Origin: Candidatus Bathyarchaeota archaeon | Lineage (GTDB): Archaea > Thermoproteota > Bathyarchaeia > Bathyarchaeales > UBA233 | Direction: 5' to 3' | Assembly (NCBI GenBank): GCA_025057795.1 | Contig: JANXEP010000038.1 | Span: 1 to 20,466 of the forward strand | DNA length: 20,466 nucleotides | Shown: positions 14,567 through 20,466 of the stretch, in pieces | Layout of the letters: each line of letters opens with the position of its first letter | How positions within the stretch are numbered: the first letter of the stretch is position 1 | Program-made: the position numbers and the translations under genes | The notes under the pieces: model-generated | What the model saw: only the letters and a program-made list of their open reading frames with translations | What the model was told of the DNA's origin: nothing | Database searches by the model: none

Positions 14567-15664
14567 TTACGCCTTCAGCCGGTTTATGCCTGCGTTTTTC
14601 ATGTCCTCCGCTATGTATTCGCCTACGCCTGTCATGTCTACGAGGATTTTGTGGACTGTTTGCCATCTGCCGCACAGCGTTTTCACGTAGCCTATCACGC
14701 TTGCGTAGGAGGTTTTTAGCGGGAAGCGTTTCATGTGCACCAGTTTTATGGTGTTTTCCTCTGTTTTCACCGCTGCCAATGCGCTTGGGTCTTGGTGTTT
14801 GCCTAGGTCCAGTCCGGCGTAAAATTGTCCTTGGGCTGTTTCTTCGAAGCTTATGTATTCCAGCGTGGGGTCGATGCAGCTGGCTATTAGGGCTTGGCTT
14901 AGCCACGTGTTTTGGTCTTCTGCCCATTCCGCCATCATTTCGCGTTGCCAACGCCACGGGTCGCCTTCAAGCTGCCGCCTTATTTTTTGGAGGATTTCCC
15001 TTTTTAGGGGGCCTTGGGGTTCTAGGGCTTGCTGGTATGTTATGTGGCTTTTCGCGTAGTCGCCGTAGGCTGGGTTGTGCCATATCTGCCAGAAAATGCT
15101 GTCCGTGTACCAAGGCGTGCTTGTGCATGTGAATTTTCCGTTTGTGGCGCTTAGCGTGAAGAGTATGGCGTCGTAGAGTTCTTTGTCGTTGGGGATGAAG
15201 TTGAACTCGTCTGCGTAAACTACGTTTAGGGTTGGCCCGCGGATGGTTTCCGGATTGTTTGGGTAAGCCTCGATGATGCTTCCGTTTTTTAGGCGTACGC
15301 CGGTCTGTTGGGGTTTGTGGTATAGGCTTTTTGGAAGTTTTTGGAGCAGCGTGTTTATCCGCCTTACGACATGTTTTGTTTGGCGCCAGCTTGGCCCCAC
15401 TATGCCTATGCTTGTGTTTGGGTTTGTTAATGCGTAGTGGAGGAGGAGTATGGCCATGGTTTGGGTTTTTCCGCTTTGGCGACACCATCGGGCAGCCGTA
15501 AACTGGCTTGTTTGGAACTTGCGGATAAAGTCCTCTTGGTAGGCGGTGGGCTGAAACCCCAGCGTTTTATAGAACTCCACGGGGTCTTGGGGTATGGACG
15601 GCGCGGCGTTTTCAGCAAGCATCCGTTCTAGCAGGCGAAGCTTTTGCCTTTGCCGAGGCTTCAT
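14567..15664 (-). CDS. terL: Terminase large subunit (TerL), N-terminal ATPase and first part of nuclease
   Basis: TerL pumps viral DNA into the procapsid and cuts it. Visible are Walker A ARWCRQSGKT, Walker B LNVVYADEF, the coupling motif CTSTPW, nuclease motif I YAGLDLGKHQDPSA and a second acidic motif VDMTGVGEYIAEDM. The frame stops at TAA (14567-14569) after GINRLKA. Joined with the next 300 bases by undoing two indels, it reads as a TerL of about 471 residues, a normal length. The start ATG at 15664 lies within the 3' extension of the upstream membrane-protein frame. TerL-type packaging points to a tailed (HK97-like) archaeal virus. Confidence 0.88.
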   Translation of the reverse strand: MKPRQRQKLRLLERMLAENAAPSIPQDPVEFYKTLGFQPTAYQEDFIRKFQTSQFTAARWCRQSGKTQTMAILLLHYALTNPNTSIGIVGPSWRQTKHVVRRINTLLQKLPKSLYHKPQQTGVRLKNGSIIEAYPNNPETIRGPTLNVVYADEFNFIPNDKELYDAILFTLSATNGKFTCTSTPWYTDSIFWQIWHNPAYGDYAKSHITYQQALEPQGPLKREILQKIRRQLEGDPWRWQREMMAEWAEDQNTWLSQALIASCIDPTLEYISFEETAQGQFYAGLDLGKHQDPSALAAVKTEENTIKLVHMKRFPLKTSYASVIGYVKTLCGRWQTVHKILVDMTGVGEYIAEDMKNAGINRLKA

Positions 15665-16226
15665 TTATGAGCTCCTCCAGCCTTGCCAAGTCTTGGTCTA
15701 TTTGGCGTTCGTCTAAGGCGTTGGAGATGCTGTTTATGGTTTGGGCTATGTATGTGGCTATGCGGGCCTACATTTGCCTCTGTTTTGGGGTTATTTTTTC
15801 GGTTTTTCCGTTGGCCGTCTGGGTTTTTACTTCGCCTTTTGCTAGGGAAGTGGCTATGTTGAAAAGCTCTTGAAGGCTTTGGATGGTTTTTGTTCGAAGC
15901 TGCTGTGTGTTTATTTGAAATTCTTGACGGAGTTCGGCTATTCGTCGGGTTATCATCAATTTACGTGCCTTTTTAGGCATAAATTGGATACCCCCTCTAG
16001 GTTTTTGGGCGATTAGTATGCCGCTTACCGTGCCAGTCAAGCCTGTTATGGCGGCGAAGATTTCGCTGTTCCATCGGCCTAGAAAAGCCATGTGGGCGAT
16101 TTCCAGGGCGGATAGGATTAGGGTCATGGCTAATGCGAATTTTACGCCGTAAACCAGGCGCTGGCTTGGCGGTATTTCGCGTTGCCTAACCCGCCTTGTT
16201 AGGGCTTTTGTAACCCAGTCAGCCAT
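15612..16226 (-). CDS. Two-helix membrane protein with coiled region upstream of TerL, containing an in-frame TAG
   Basis: The frame from ATG 16226 to TAG 15768 encodes 152 residues: a basic N-terminus, two membrane segments (LVYGVKFALAMTLILSALEI and AAITGLTGTVSGILIA), then a basic, helical cytoplasmic part (ITRRIAELRQEFQINTQQL). Beyond the TAG the same frame continues without a new start for about 51 codons (IATYIAQTINSISNALDERQ, then DLARLEELINEA) with good helix-forming composition, ending at TGA 15612 inside TerL. A TGG to TAG change would explain it. The position is that of a small terminase gene, but the membrane segments fit a holin-like or virion membrane protein better. The function is unknown. 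Confidence 0.55.
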
Positions 16227-16455
16227 GGTTAACCGCCTTCTGCTGCTTTTTGCCCTCCGTCGAGGCGCGTTTGCCCCCTACGAGGAAACTGTTTAGGAGC
16301 TGTCTAGCTTCTTCAAGCGGAACATGCGCCTTGGCGATTACGGTGGCTTTGCCCGCCCAAGCCAAAGGCACAGCCGTATAGTCAATGTCGAAGAAGCCGT
16401 CCGCATAGCGGAAACAGTTCTGAGCCAAAATAATATGCCTATTCTTGCCCAACAT
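16219..16455 (-). CDS. Small protein at the head of the viral block
   Basis: The 78-residue protein has no recognised domain. It has a mixed N-terminus (HIILAQNCFRYADGFFDI), a central alanine/valine-rich part (AWAGKATVIAKAHVPLEEAR) and a basic, Gln/Lys-rich tail. It overlaps the next gene by 8 bases, as in a compact viral operon. Its ATG overlaps the ATG of the divergent rhomboid-like gene, and an in-frame stop lies three codons upstream. There is no room for a promoter, so it may be a gene cut at a recombination junction. Confidence 0.45.
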   Translation of the reverse strand: MLGKNRHIILAQNCFRYADGFFDIDYTAVPLAWAGKATVIAKAHVPLEEARQLLNSFLVGGKRASTEGKKQQKAVNHG

Positions 16456-17101
16456 GCTTGTTTATCTTATGGCTGCCTTGCTTCTCTACAGCTTTCTTTT
16501 TAGGTTAAATGAATGGAGACTTTTCTATAAGTTGTTCGCCTTCAATTGTTTGGCGATGCCATTTGTTCTTTCGCTAATTTGGATTTGGGCATGCAGATTC
16601 TGGAATTTGCAGGTGAGAAACTGCGGCTTTTCTGGGATAGCCTCCGCATTCCTAGGCGCCTCAGTTTTCGCTTACGCGCTTTTCCTACACGTAACTCTGA
16701 AAGTGAATGTGCTTCATGCCTGCATGTCCACAATACTGTTCTTCATGCTTGTGTTCACACTAACCTACTTCCCTCCCACCTCAACAATCACAGCAACAGT
16801 AATACTGCTGCTAGCCTCCTTCATCCTGTTTGCCTGCAAAACAGTGAAAAGCATAGACCCGCAAGCCAAAAACAAGCTTCAAGAAAAAATCAAAAATCCG
16901 AAAATCGCAACTATAACCGTATCCTTACTTCCATTATTTCTATACCTAATCATTTTAGCATTCAGCCCAATCCTATTCCCAACCCAAATATTTCAAGGAA
17001 ACAGAATTGTAAACGTTCTTTTACACTTCGCGGGATTTGTGCTAGGAATAAGCACAGCGCGGATGTTATGGCAACACTCCCAAAGGCAAAGGGTAAATTG
17101 A
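16454..17101 (+). CDS. Rhomboid-like intramembrane serine protease (putative)
   Basis: The protein has about 215 residues and some seven membrane segments. The signature NCGFSGIASAFLGA contains the rhomboid Gly-x-Ser-Gly motif, and near the C-terminus NVLLHFAGFVLGI matches the catalytic His helix (H-x-x-G-x-x-x-G). Rhomboids cut membrane proteins within the bilayer. Here I count three hydrophobic segments between the Ser and His helices instead of the usual one, so either my segment calls are wrong or this is a variant. The frame opens with TTG at 16445, but ATG 16454 is more likely. A TATA-like AAAATAATATG (16427-16437) would make it leaderless. Confidence 0.5.
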   Translation: MLVYLMAALLLYSFLFRLNEWRLFYKLFAFNCLAMPFVLSLIWIWACRFWNLQVRNCGFSGIASAFLGASVFAYALFLHVTLKVNVLHACMSTILFFMLVFTLTYFPPTSTITATVILLLASFILFACKTVKSIDPQAKNKLQEKIKNPKIATITVSLLPLFLYLIILAFSPILFPTQIFQGNRIVNVLLHFAGFVLGISTARMLWQHSQRQRVN

Positions 17102-17157
17102 AAGCTATATCCTTCTTTTCCCCTCCACTTTTCTGGCGCCTTTAAGCCTTCGTGTGT

Positions 17158-17196
17158 AGGTAGGTTTATATGTCCTACTTTGTAAATGTACTACCT
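17158..17196 (+). promoter_or_regulatory. vapBC promoter with overlapping inverted repeats
   Basis: The TATA box TTTATAT (17165-17171) is flanked by TAGG (17161-17164) and CCTA (17174-17177). AGGTAG (17158-17163) is mirrored by CTACCT (17191-17196). The start codon is at 17205. Repeats over and beside the TATA box fit autorepression by VapB or the VapBC complex, which is usual for such modules. Confidence 0.5.
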
Positions 17197-17204
17197 GATT
17201 AGAG

Positions 17205-17435
17205 ATGGAAACCGAGGTTGTAGTAACACGAAAAGGGCAGACTACCATTCCAGCAAAGCTTCGCAAAAAATATAAAATTGAAGAGGGAACCCGCCTCCAA
17301 GTAATTGAAACACCCGAAGGCATTCTTTTCAAACCCCAAAAATCAACCATAGATTTAGCTGGTTCAGGTGCGAAATATGCCACCTCGCAGGAGATGAAAC
17401 GCTTGCTGGACAAGTTAAGGGAGGAAGATGTCTAA
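17205..17435 (+). CDS. vapB: AbrB/SpoVT-fold antitoxin (VapB type)
   Basis: The 76-residue protein begins with a swapped-hairpin DNA-binding domain, VVVTRKGQTTIPAKLRKKY followed by IEEGTRLQVIETPEG. Its C-terminal helix (YATSQEMKRLLDKLREED) would thread onto the toxin. It overlaps vapC by 8 bases. It should neutralise VapC and bind the operator over its own promoter. Confidence 0.88.
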   Translation: METEVVVTRKGQTTIPAKLRKKYKIEEGTRLQVIETPEGILFKPQKSTIDLAGSGAKYATSQEMKRLLDKLREEDV

Positions 17436-17814
17436 AGCCGTTTTCGACACGCGCTTCTTCATAGAACACTACTACTCTGATGACGAGGTAATTCTACAAA
17501 AAACAAGGGAAACCCTACGCAAGACAAAACAACGCTACGTTTCCCCCATAGTAATCCACGAACTCTACATGCTGATCCTGCAAAGAGAGGGACGCGAAAC
17601 CGCAGAACTAAGAACAAGCCTCCTAGAAAAAGATTTCAAAATAATAAACGTAAACACGCAAATCGCAAAAACATCCGCCCAGCTAAGACACAAATACAGA
17701 ATCGCAATGGCAGACAGCATAATCGCCGCCACAGCCCAAACCCTAAAAACCCCATGCATAACCGACGACCCCCACATAACCACCATAAAAGAAATCAAAA
17801 CAAAATGGCTATAA
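17428..17814 (+). CDS. vapC: PIN-domain ribonuclease toxin (VapC type)
   Basis: The 128-residue PIN-domain protein has the expected acidic metal ligands: Asp7 (AVFDTRF), Glu45 (VIHELYM), Asp96 (MADSIIA) and Asp113/114 (ITDDPH). VapC proteins cleave tRNA or rRNA in a Mg-dependent way. The coding strand is strikingly rich in A and C and poor in G, unlike the G/T-leaning plus strand of the viral block beside it, in keeping with separate acquisition. Confidence 0.9.
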   Translation: MSKAVFDTRFFIEHYYSDDEVILQKTRETLRKTKQRYVSPIVIHELYMLILQREGRETAELRTSLLEKDFKIINVNTQIAKTSAQLRHKYRIAMADSIIAATAQTLKTPCITDDPHITTIKEIKTKWL

Positions 17815-17945
17815 AACCCCAAAGAGCGCCAAAACGGAGAGGGGCGAGGGGGAAAAGATAAAGTAAAAGGCTAAACACGAAGGAGACGTTAACATACCCT
17901 AATTGCTATCCAAATAGGGGCAAAAGCCATAACAGAAGCCCAAGC

Positions 17946-18080
17946 CTAAAACATTTTTGTGAGGTCTTCGTAAACCTTCCTTTTATGCCCAAAAATCTTC
18001 ATCCAAATAAGGCGATTATTCTGCTTTTGGCTTTGCCAATTTCATATATGGCTCTATAATTGCCCACATGCAAACTCCAG
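17946..18080 (-). pseudogene. RelE/ParE-type toxin remnant
   Basis: In the spacer after vapC, the minus strand gives SLHVGNYRAIYEIGKAKSRIIA and, after a one-base shift, FGHKRKVYEDLTKMF ending at TAG (17946-17948). Together these match the C-terminal half of RelE-like mRNA interferases (the 'R-V-G-x-Y-R-x-I-Y-E-I' strand and the 'G-H-R-x-x-V-Y' end). No intact N-terminal half or start is seen, and the flanking bases do not keep the frame. I read it as a broken gene. Confidence 0.5.
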
Positions 18081-18157
18081 AAACAGCCGACGCGCGCAAG
18101 TTGAGGGAAAACCCCGAAGGCTCCAAAATTATAAAAAGGGGGAGACGTTAAGGCGTT

Positions 18158-18667
18158 CTAGTAGCCTTCTTCCATGCGTTTCCAAGCGTCCCAGTCCACT
18201 TTAGCCCGCACTTCAGGCGGCAAAACCTCAGGCACATACTTCTCCGTGTGAACAGGTCCCTGGAAAATCCTTATCATTATCCAAGGCCTAACAGTCTTCA
18301 AAGTCCTGAACGGACCGTGGACAAGGTTTGCCGGAACAAAAACCGCGCAGGTCCTGTTTATCACGTGCCTTTCCTGTTCGGGTCCCATGAAAAACTCGCA
18401 TTCAGCCCCCAAATCCATGGGGTTGTTCGGGTCTATGCCGATAAACATTAGGATTTCAGGGTCCTTGTGCATGTGCGGCGGATGCCCGATAGGCGAGGCT
18501 GCCACCCTGGGCGGTTCACCCCAAGGCAGCATCCAGTGCACGTGGTAGAAGTTGCTGCCCGGCACGGTTTTGCCGTCGAAAAGCACAACGTTGAAAAAGC
18601 TTTCCGTGGGTTTAGGCTGCTTAGGCTCTAGGATTATAAAGTATTTTCCATACTTCGTCTCAGACAT
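18158..18667 (-). CDS. Single-domain cupin protein, paralogue of the bicupin at 10.7 kb
   Basis: The 169-residue cupin has IGHPPHMHKDPEILMFIGID (H-x-H and Glu metal-site pattern), GAECEFFMGPEQERH, and the second motif VFVPANLVHGPF. The second domain of the protein at 10737-11663 shows the same order: HVHPVDEALIFVGLD, GAEIEFALGEEGERH, then LAPKNLVHCP. These are clear paralogues. The start ATG has AAGGATGAG upstream. The protein probably binds a divalent metal and a small organic or aromatic acid, which is inference. It lies downstream of the tautomerase gene on the same strand. Confidence 0.78.
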   Translation of the reverse strand: MSETKYGKYFIILEPKQPKPTESFFNVVLFDGKTVPGSNFYHVHWMLPWGEPPRVAASPIGHPPHMHKDPEILMFIGIDPNNPMDLGAECEFFMGPEQERHVINRTCAVFVPANLVHGPFRTLKTVRPWIMIRIFQGPVHTEKYVPEVLPPEVRAKVDWDAWKRMEEGY

Positions 18668-18784
18668 TTCCCACTCATCCTTAAGCGTTTACTCGGCGGT
18701 GTCAACTAACTATTGGTTCAGCGCTGATAAATTTTTGGCGGCAGTGCCTCCAAGCCTGTATGCGGTTAGGGCAAATGTCCCTTT

Positions 18785-18988
18785 TTAGGGTATTCTTACC
18801 TGCTTGAACCTTTCGCTGGCCTGCTGCCCGCCCACACCCCAATTTTCCTTGGGAACCTCGTGGATGATGATTTCAACAGCCTCCGCTGGGACGCCAAGCT
18901 CCGTGAAAACCCTGGTTATGCCCTCAATAACCCTCTTTTTCGCCTCGTCTGAAAAGCCCTTCCAAACATTCACGTGGACAACTGGCAT
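18785..18988 (-). CDS. 4-oxalocrotonate tautomerase family protein
   Basis: The 67-residue protein begins Met-Pro (MPVVHVNVWKG), so that Pro becomes the catalytic N-terminal residue after Met removal. The helix DEAKKRVIEGITRVFTELG, the strand VEIIIHEVP and the motif KENWGVGG, including the conserved Trp, are all present. Family members interconvert 2-hydroxydienoates and 2-oxo-enoates, often in aromatic ring breakdown. It lies about 117 bases upstream of the cupin gene on the same strand. Their linkage hints at a shared pathway, which is not shown. Confidence 0.85.
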   Translation of the reverse strand: MPVVHVNVWKGFSDEAKKRVIEGITRVFTELGVPAEAVEIIIHEVPKENWGVGGQQASERFKQVRIP

Positions 18989-19039
18989 GTTTGAGGCTAT
19001 GACGCCGTGCGCATAAAAGCTTTGCTACGCCTAAACCGC

Positions 19040-19225
19040 CTAGGCATGCTGAAGCCTAAGCCTCTTAACCAGCGCCTTAACCCTCTCCTCGTCTTTGAGA
19101 AACTCCTCAATTATAGCGTTTGCCAAAACATAAATGCGCAAATCGTTAAGCAAAGCCAACTTCCTAATCTCCCTATGCAAGTCTTCCCGAACCTCCACAA
19201 CCGTCCGCCTAAAAGCCCTGGACAC
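19040..19225 (-). CDS. Ribbon-helix-helix-like small protein
   Basis: The 61-residue basic protein fits the RHH plan: a strand (RTVVEVRE), helix A (DLHREIRKLALLNDL) and helix B (VLANAIIEEFLKDEERV). It would bind DNA as a dimer, as a viral regulator or an antitoxin. No toxin gene adjoins it. It begins with GTG four bases after the fibre-gene stop, so it is probably in the same transcript. Confidence 0.6.
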   Translation of the reverse strand: MSRAFRRTVVEVREDLHREIRKLALLNDLRIYVLANAIIEEFLKDEERVKALVKRLRLQHA

Positions 19226-19229
19226 CCGT

Positions 19230-20372
19230 CTAAACCCCGCCTAAACGTTTTTCAAGCTGCTCAACTTTTGCGACAAGCTGCTTGACCGCGCCTATTAATA
19301 GGCCTGTTAGGTGTCCAGCGTTTATCAAGCCGTTTTCGGTTATTTCCGGCGGGAGGCTTTCTGGGTCAGCTAGTGGCACGCCTTTCTCGTCTGTTTTGCC
19401 ATTACCCCTTATGCGTTTTATTAGGGCTAAGTCGTCTAGGGCGTCGAATTGGCCTAGGGCTTTGTACCAGACGCTGTTGCCTGCTATGCAGTTCCAGTAT
19501 TTGGCGGTTGTGCCCACGGCGCCTGTGTCGCTGTTTAGGGGGAAAAGGTCGCCGAAGGCGTTGCTGGTTATGATTACTGCTGCGCTTAGATAGTTGCAGC
19601 TTACTTGGTATGGGGTTATGGTTTGGCCGGCGTGCGTGTGGGGTGCGGGCTGATAGCGGTAGTTGGGGTTAACATACATGGGGTCGTAGTCTACGCCTTG
19701 AGCCTCAAGCACGTAGCCTTGGGGGCCTCTGGGCAGACGCGCAAGGGGAAACTGGCCGCTGGTGATTTCGCCGGCTGCATGCGTGTGGCTTGTGGGTTTT
19801 CTAGCTGCAAGAGGTAGATAGCCCTTACCCACCTTTGTCCGCGCCAGCTTCTCCACAGTGACTGTTGTGCTGCGCAGTCCATACAGGTAGTCTGCCAGCA
19901 GCGGAGGAGCCTTGCCAAGCTCAAGGGTAACCTCCAAAGTTTGGGTTTTAGCATCCACGACATATTCGACGGCTTCAATGCGGAAATAGCCGCTTACAGC
20001 CTCGTTGGGCAGAAAAACATAGATTTTGTCGCCTGGCAAGGGCGGCGTGCCGCCATAATCCAATACAGTGCTTTTCAAAACAATGTATTCTGCTGGGTTT
20101 TTAAGATGGTCCAGCAGGGCGTTGGCTCTCCGCAGGCAGGCGTTGTCACTGTAAAGCTCGTCATCCGTTTCTGTAAGCTCCCTTAAGCCGTAAAGGCTTT
20201 GGCTTATCGAGTCGCCAACCACAGCGGAAAACCTGCAGTCTTCAAAAATCAGGTGGTCCACCCAAAGACGCCTCACGACATTTAACATTGCCAACATAGC
20301 GGCCCATGCCCGTGGCGTTCCGCAAGGAGGCGCCGCTGCCAGGATAAACATGTATGGAATAATTGTCTGCAT
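19230..20372 (-). CDS. Virion fibre/tail protein, main part (frameshifted near its 5' end)
   Basis: About 360 genuine residues. The N-terminal region (SQSLYGLRELTETDDELY and PLPGDKIYVFLP) looks like a structural adaptor. The middle has two tail-fibre repeats with the metal-binding H-x-H motif, SHTHAAGEITSGQFPLARLP and later APHTHAGQTITP. The C-terminus (DALDDLALIKRIRG, PESLPPEI, then LTGLLIGAVKQLVAKVEQL) resembles the intramolecular chaperone of the endosialidase (peptidase S74) type, which trimerises fibres and cleaves itself off. The residues before about 20280 in this frame are not genuine. The real N-terminus is in another frame (next entry). Confidence 0.75.
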   Translation of the reverse strand: MQTIIPYMFILAAAPPCGTPRAWAAMLAMLNVVRRLWVDHLIFEDCRFSAVVGDSISQSLYGLRELTETDDELYSDNACLRRANALLDHLKNPAEYIVLKSTVLDYGGTPPLPGDKIYVFLPNEAVSGYFRIEAVEYVVDAKTQTLEVTLELGKAPPLLADYLYGLRSTTVTVEKLARTKVGKGYLPLAARKPTSHTHAAGEITSGQFPLARLPRGPQGYVLEAQGVDYDPMYVNPNYRYQPAPHTHAGQTITPYQVSCNYLSAAVIITSNAFGDLFPLNSDTGAVGTTAKYWNCIAGNSVWYKALGQFDALDDLALIKRIRGNGKTDEKGVPLADPESLPPEITENGLINAGHLTGLLIGAVKQLVAKVEQLEKRLGGV

Positions 20373-20466
20373 AGGTTATTTCGCCGTCCGCCGTCACATG
20401 GTCCGTGCTGTGAGCCATGCTGTGGTTAGCGTAAAGGCTGAACCAGCCGGCCAGAGACTCTGTTAA
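20283..20466 (-). pseudogene. Virion fibre protein, N-terminal part (partial at window edge)
   Basis: In this frame the minus strand reads SLAGWFSLYANHSMAHSTDH, then GEITYADNYSIHVYPGSGAS, then GMGRYVGNV before running out of frame. Removing one base from the AAA run (20281-20283) joins GNV to NVVRRLWVDHLIFEDC in the main fibre frame. The beginning of the gene lies right of the window. Confidence 0.65.

Larger units (their letters stand above)
12761..20466 (-). mobile_element. Virus-derived region (decayed or interrupted provirus), boundaries uncertain
   Basis: Minus-strand genes for a terminase large subunit, a coupled ATPase-GNAT protein, small membrane proteins and a virion fibre identify head-tail virus material in two blocks, 12761-16455 and about 19040-20466. 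Cellular-type genes (rhomboid-like, vapBC, cupin, tautomerase) lie between them. No integrase, capsid, portal or attachment repeat is seen, and the right end is beyond the window. Several viral frames are broken. Confidence 0.55.

Noticed and set aside
14415..15488. Two Arg/His/Pro-rich minus-strand frames and a plus-strand hydrophobic frame over the terminase
   Set aside because: They are shadows of TerL. Only the short EGVKFTQSGK piece of one frame is genuine, through the TerL frameshift.
15768..15770. Pyrrolysine or stop-codon readthrough
   Set aside because: TAG ends moxR, the small membrane gene before it and the cupin gene in the ordinary way, and no pyl genes are seen. A nonsense change is simpler.
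16546..17145. 199-codon plus-strand frame overlapping the rhomboid-like gene
   Set aside because: It is rich in Asn, Ser and Pro with no motifs, while the other frame has regular membrane segments and GFSG/HFAG motifs.
1..20466. CRISPR array, insertion sequence or rRNA
   Set aside because: No regularly spaced repeats, transposase motifs or rRNA-like segments were found on either strand.

Overview
The window looks like chromosomal DNA of an anaerobic archaeon. The evidence is archaeal TATA boxes with leaderless or short-leader genes, GTG and TTG starts, a MoxR/DUF58/DUF4129 cluster, a CTP-type polyprenol kinase, HicBA and VapBC modules, and viral genes of archaeal head-tail style. A Bathyarchaeia-like member of the TACK group is my guess from gene content. 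No marker gene in the window settles it.

Layout. (a) 1-600: a truncated copy of a GNAT domain, cut by the window edge, then a hicBA pair. (b) 768-5260: tRNA-Arg(TCG), then reading leftward a five-gene membrane/AAA operon (DUF4129 protein, small membrane protein, MoxR ATPase, DUF58 protein, membrane protein), then a divergent tRNA-Ile(GAT). (c) 5618-7326: an ECF-type S-component permease with two operator-like palindromes upstream, and a spermidine-synthase-fold protein. (d) 7384-11663: a redox cluster of an AprA-like flavoprotein, an AprB-like ferredoxin subunit and a protein with six Fe-S motifs, with a double-cupin protein divergent from it. (e) 11789-12727: a dolichol/phytol-kinase-like membrane enzyme and a small membrane protein. 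(f) 12761-16455: a virus-derived block on the minus strand: membrane protein, terminase large subunit (TerL), and an ABC-ATPase fused to a GNAT acyltransferase and translationally coupled to TerL. (g) 16454-18988: a rhomboid-like membrane protein, vapBC, a relE remnant, a single cupin related to the double cupin, and a 4-oxalocrotonate-type tautomerase. (h) 19040-20466: a ribbon-helix-helix protein and a virion fibre protein that runs off the right edge.

The main observation is that every virus-type gene of substantial size carries a lesion, while the host genes are intact. TerL is split by two compensating single-base indels. The ATPase-GNAT gene has two frameshifts, the fibre gene one, and the gene upstream of TerL an in-frame TAG. 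Most lie in short homopolymers. This means either a decaying provirus or local uncorrected sequencing errors. Repaired by eye, the proteins read as normal family members.

The most interesting candidate systems are the TerL-coupled ATPase-GNAT protein, which has a second partial copy at the left edge, and the AprAB-like/polyferredoxin/cupin redox cluster, which lacks the usual sulfate-reduction partners in view.
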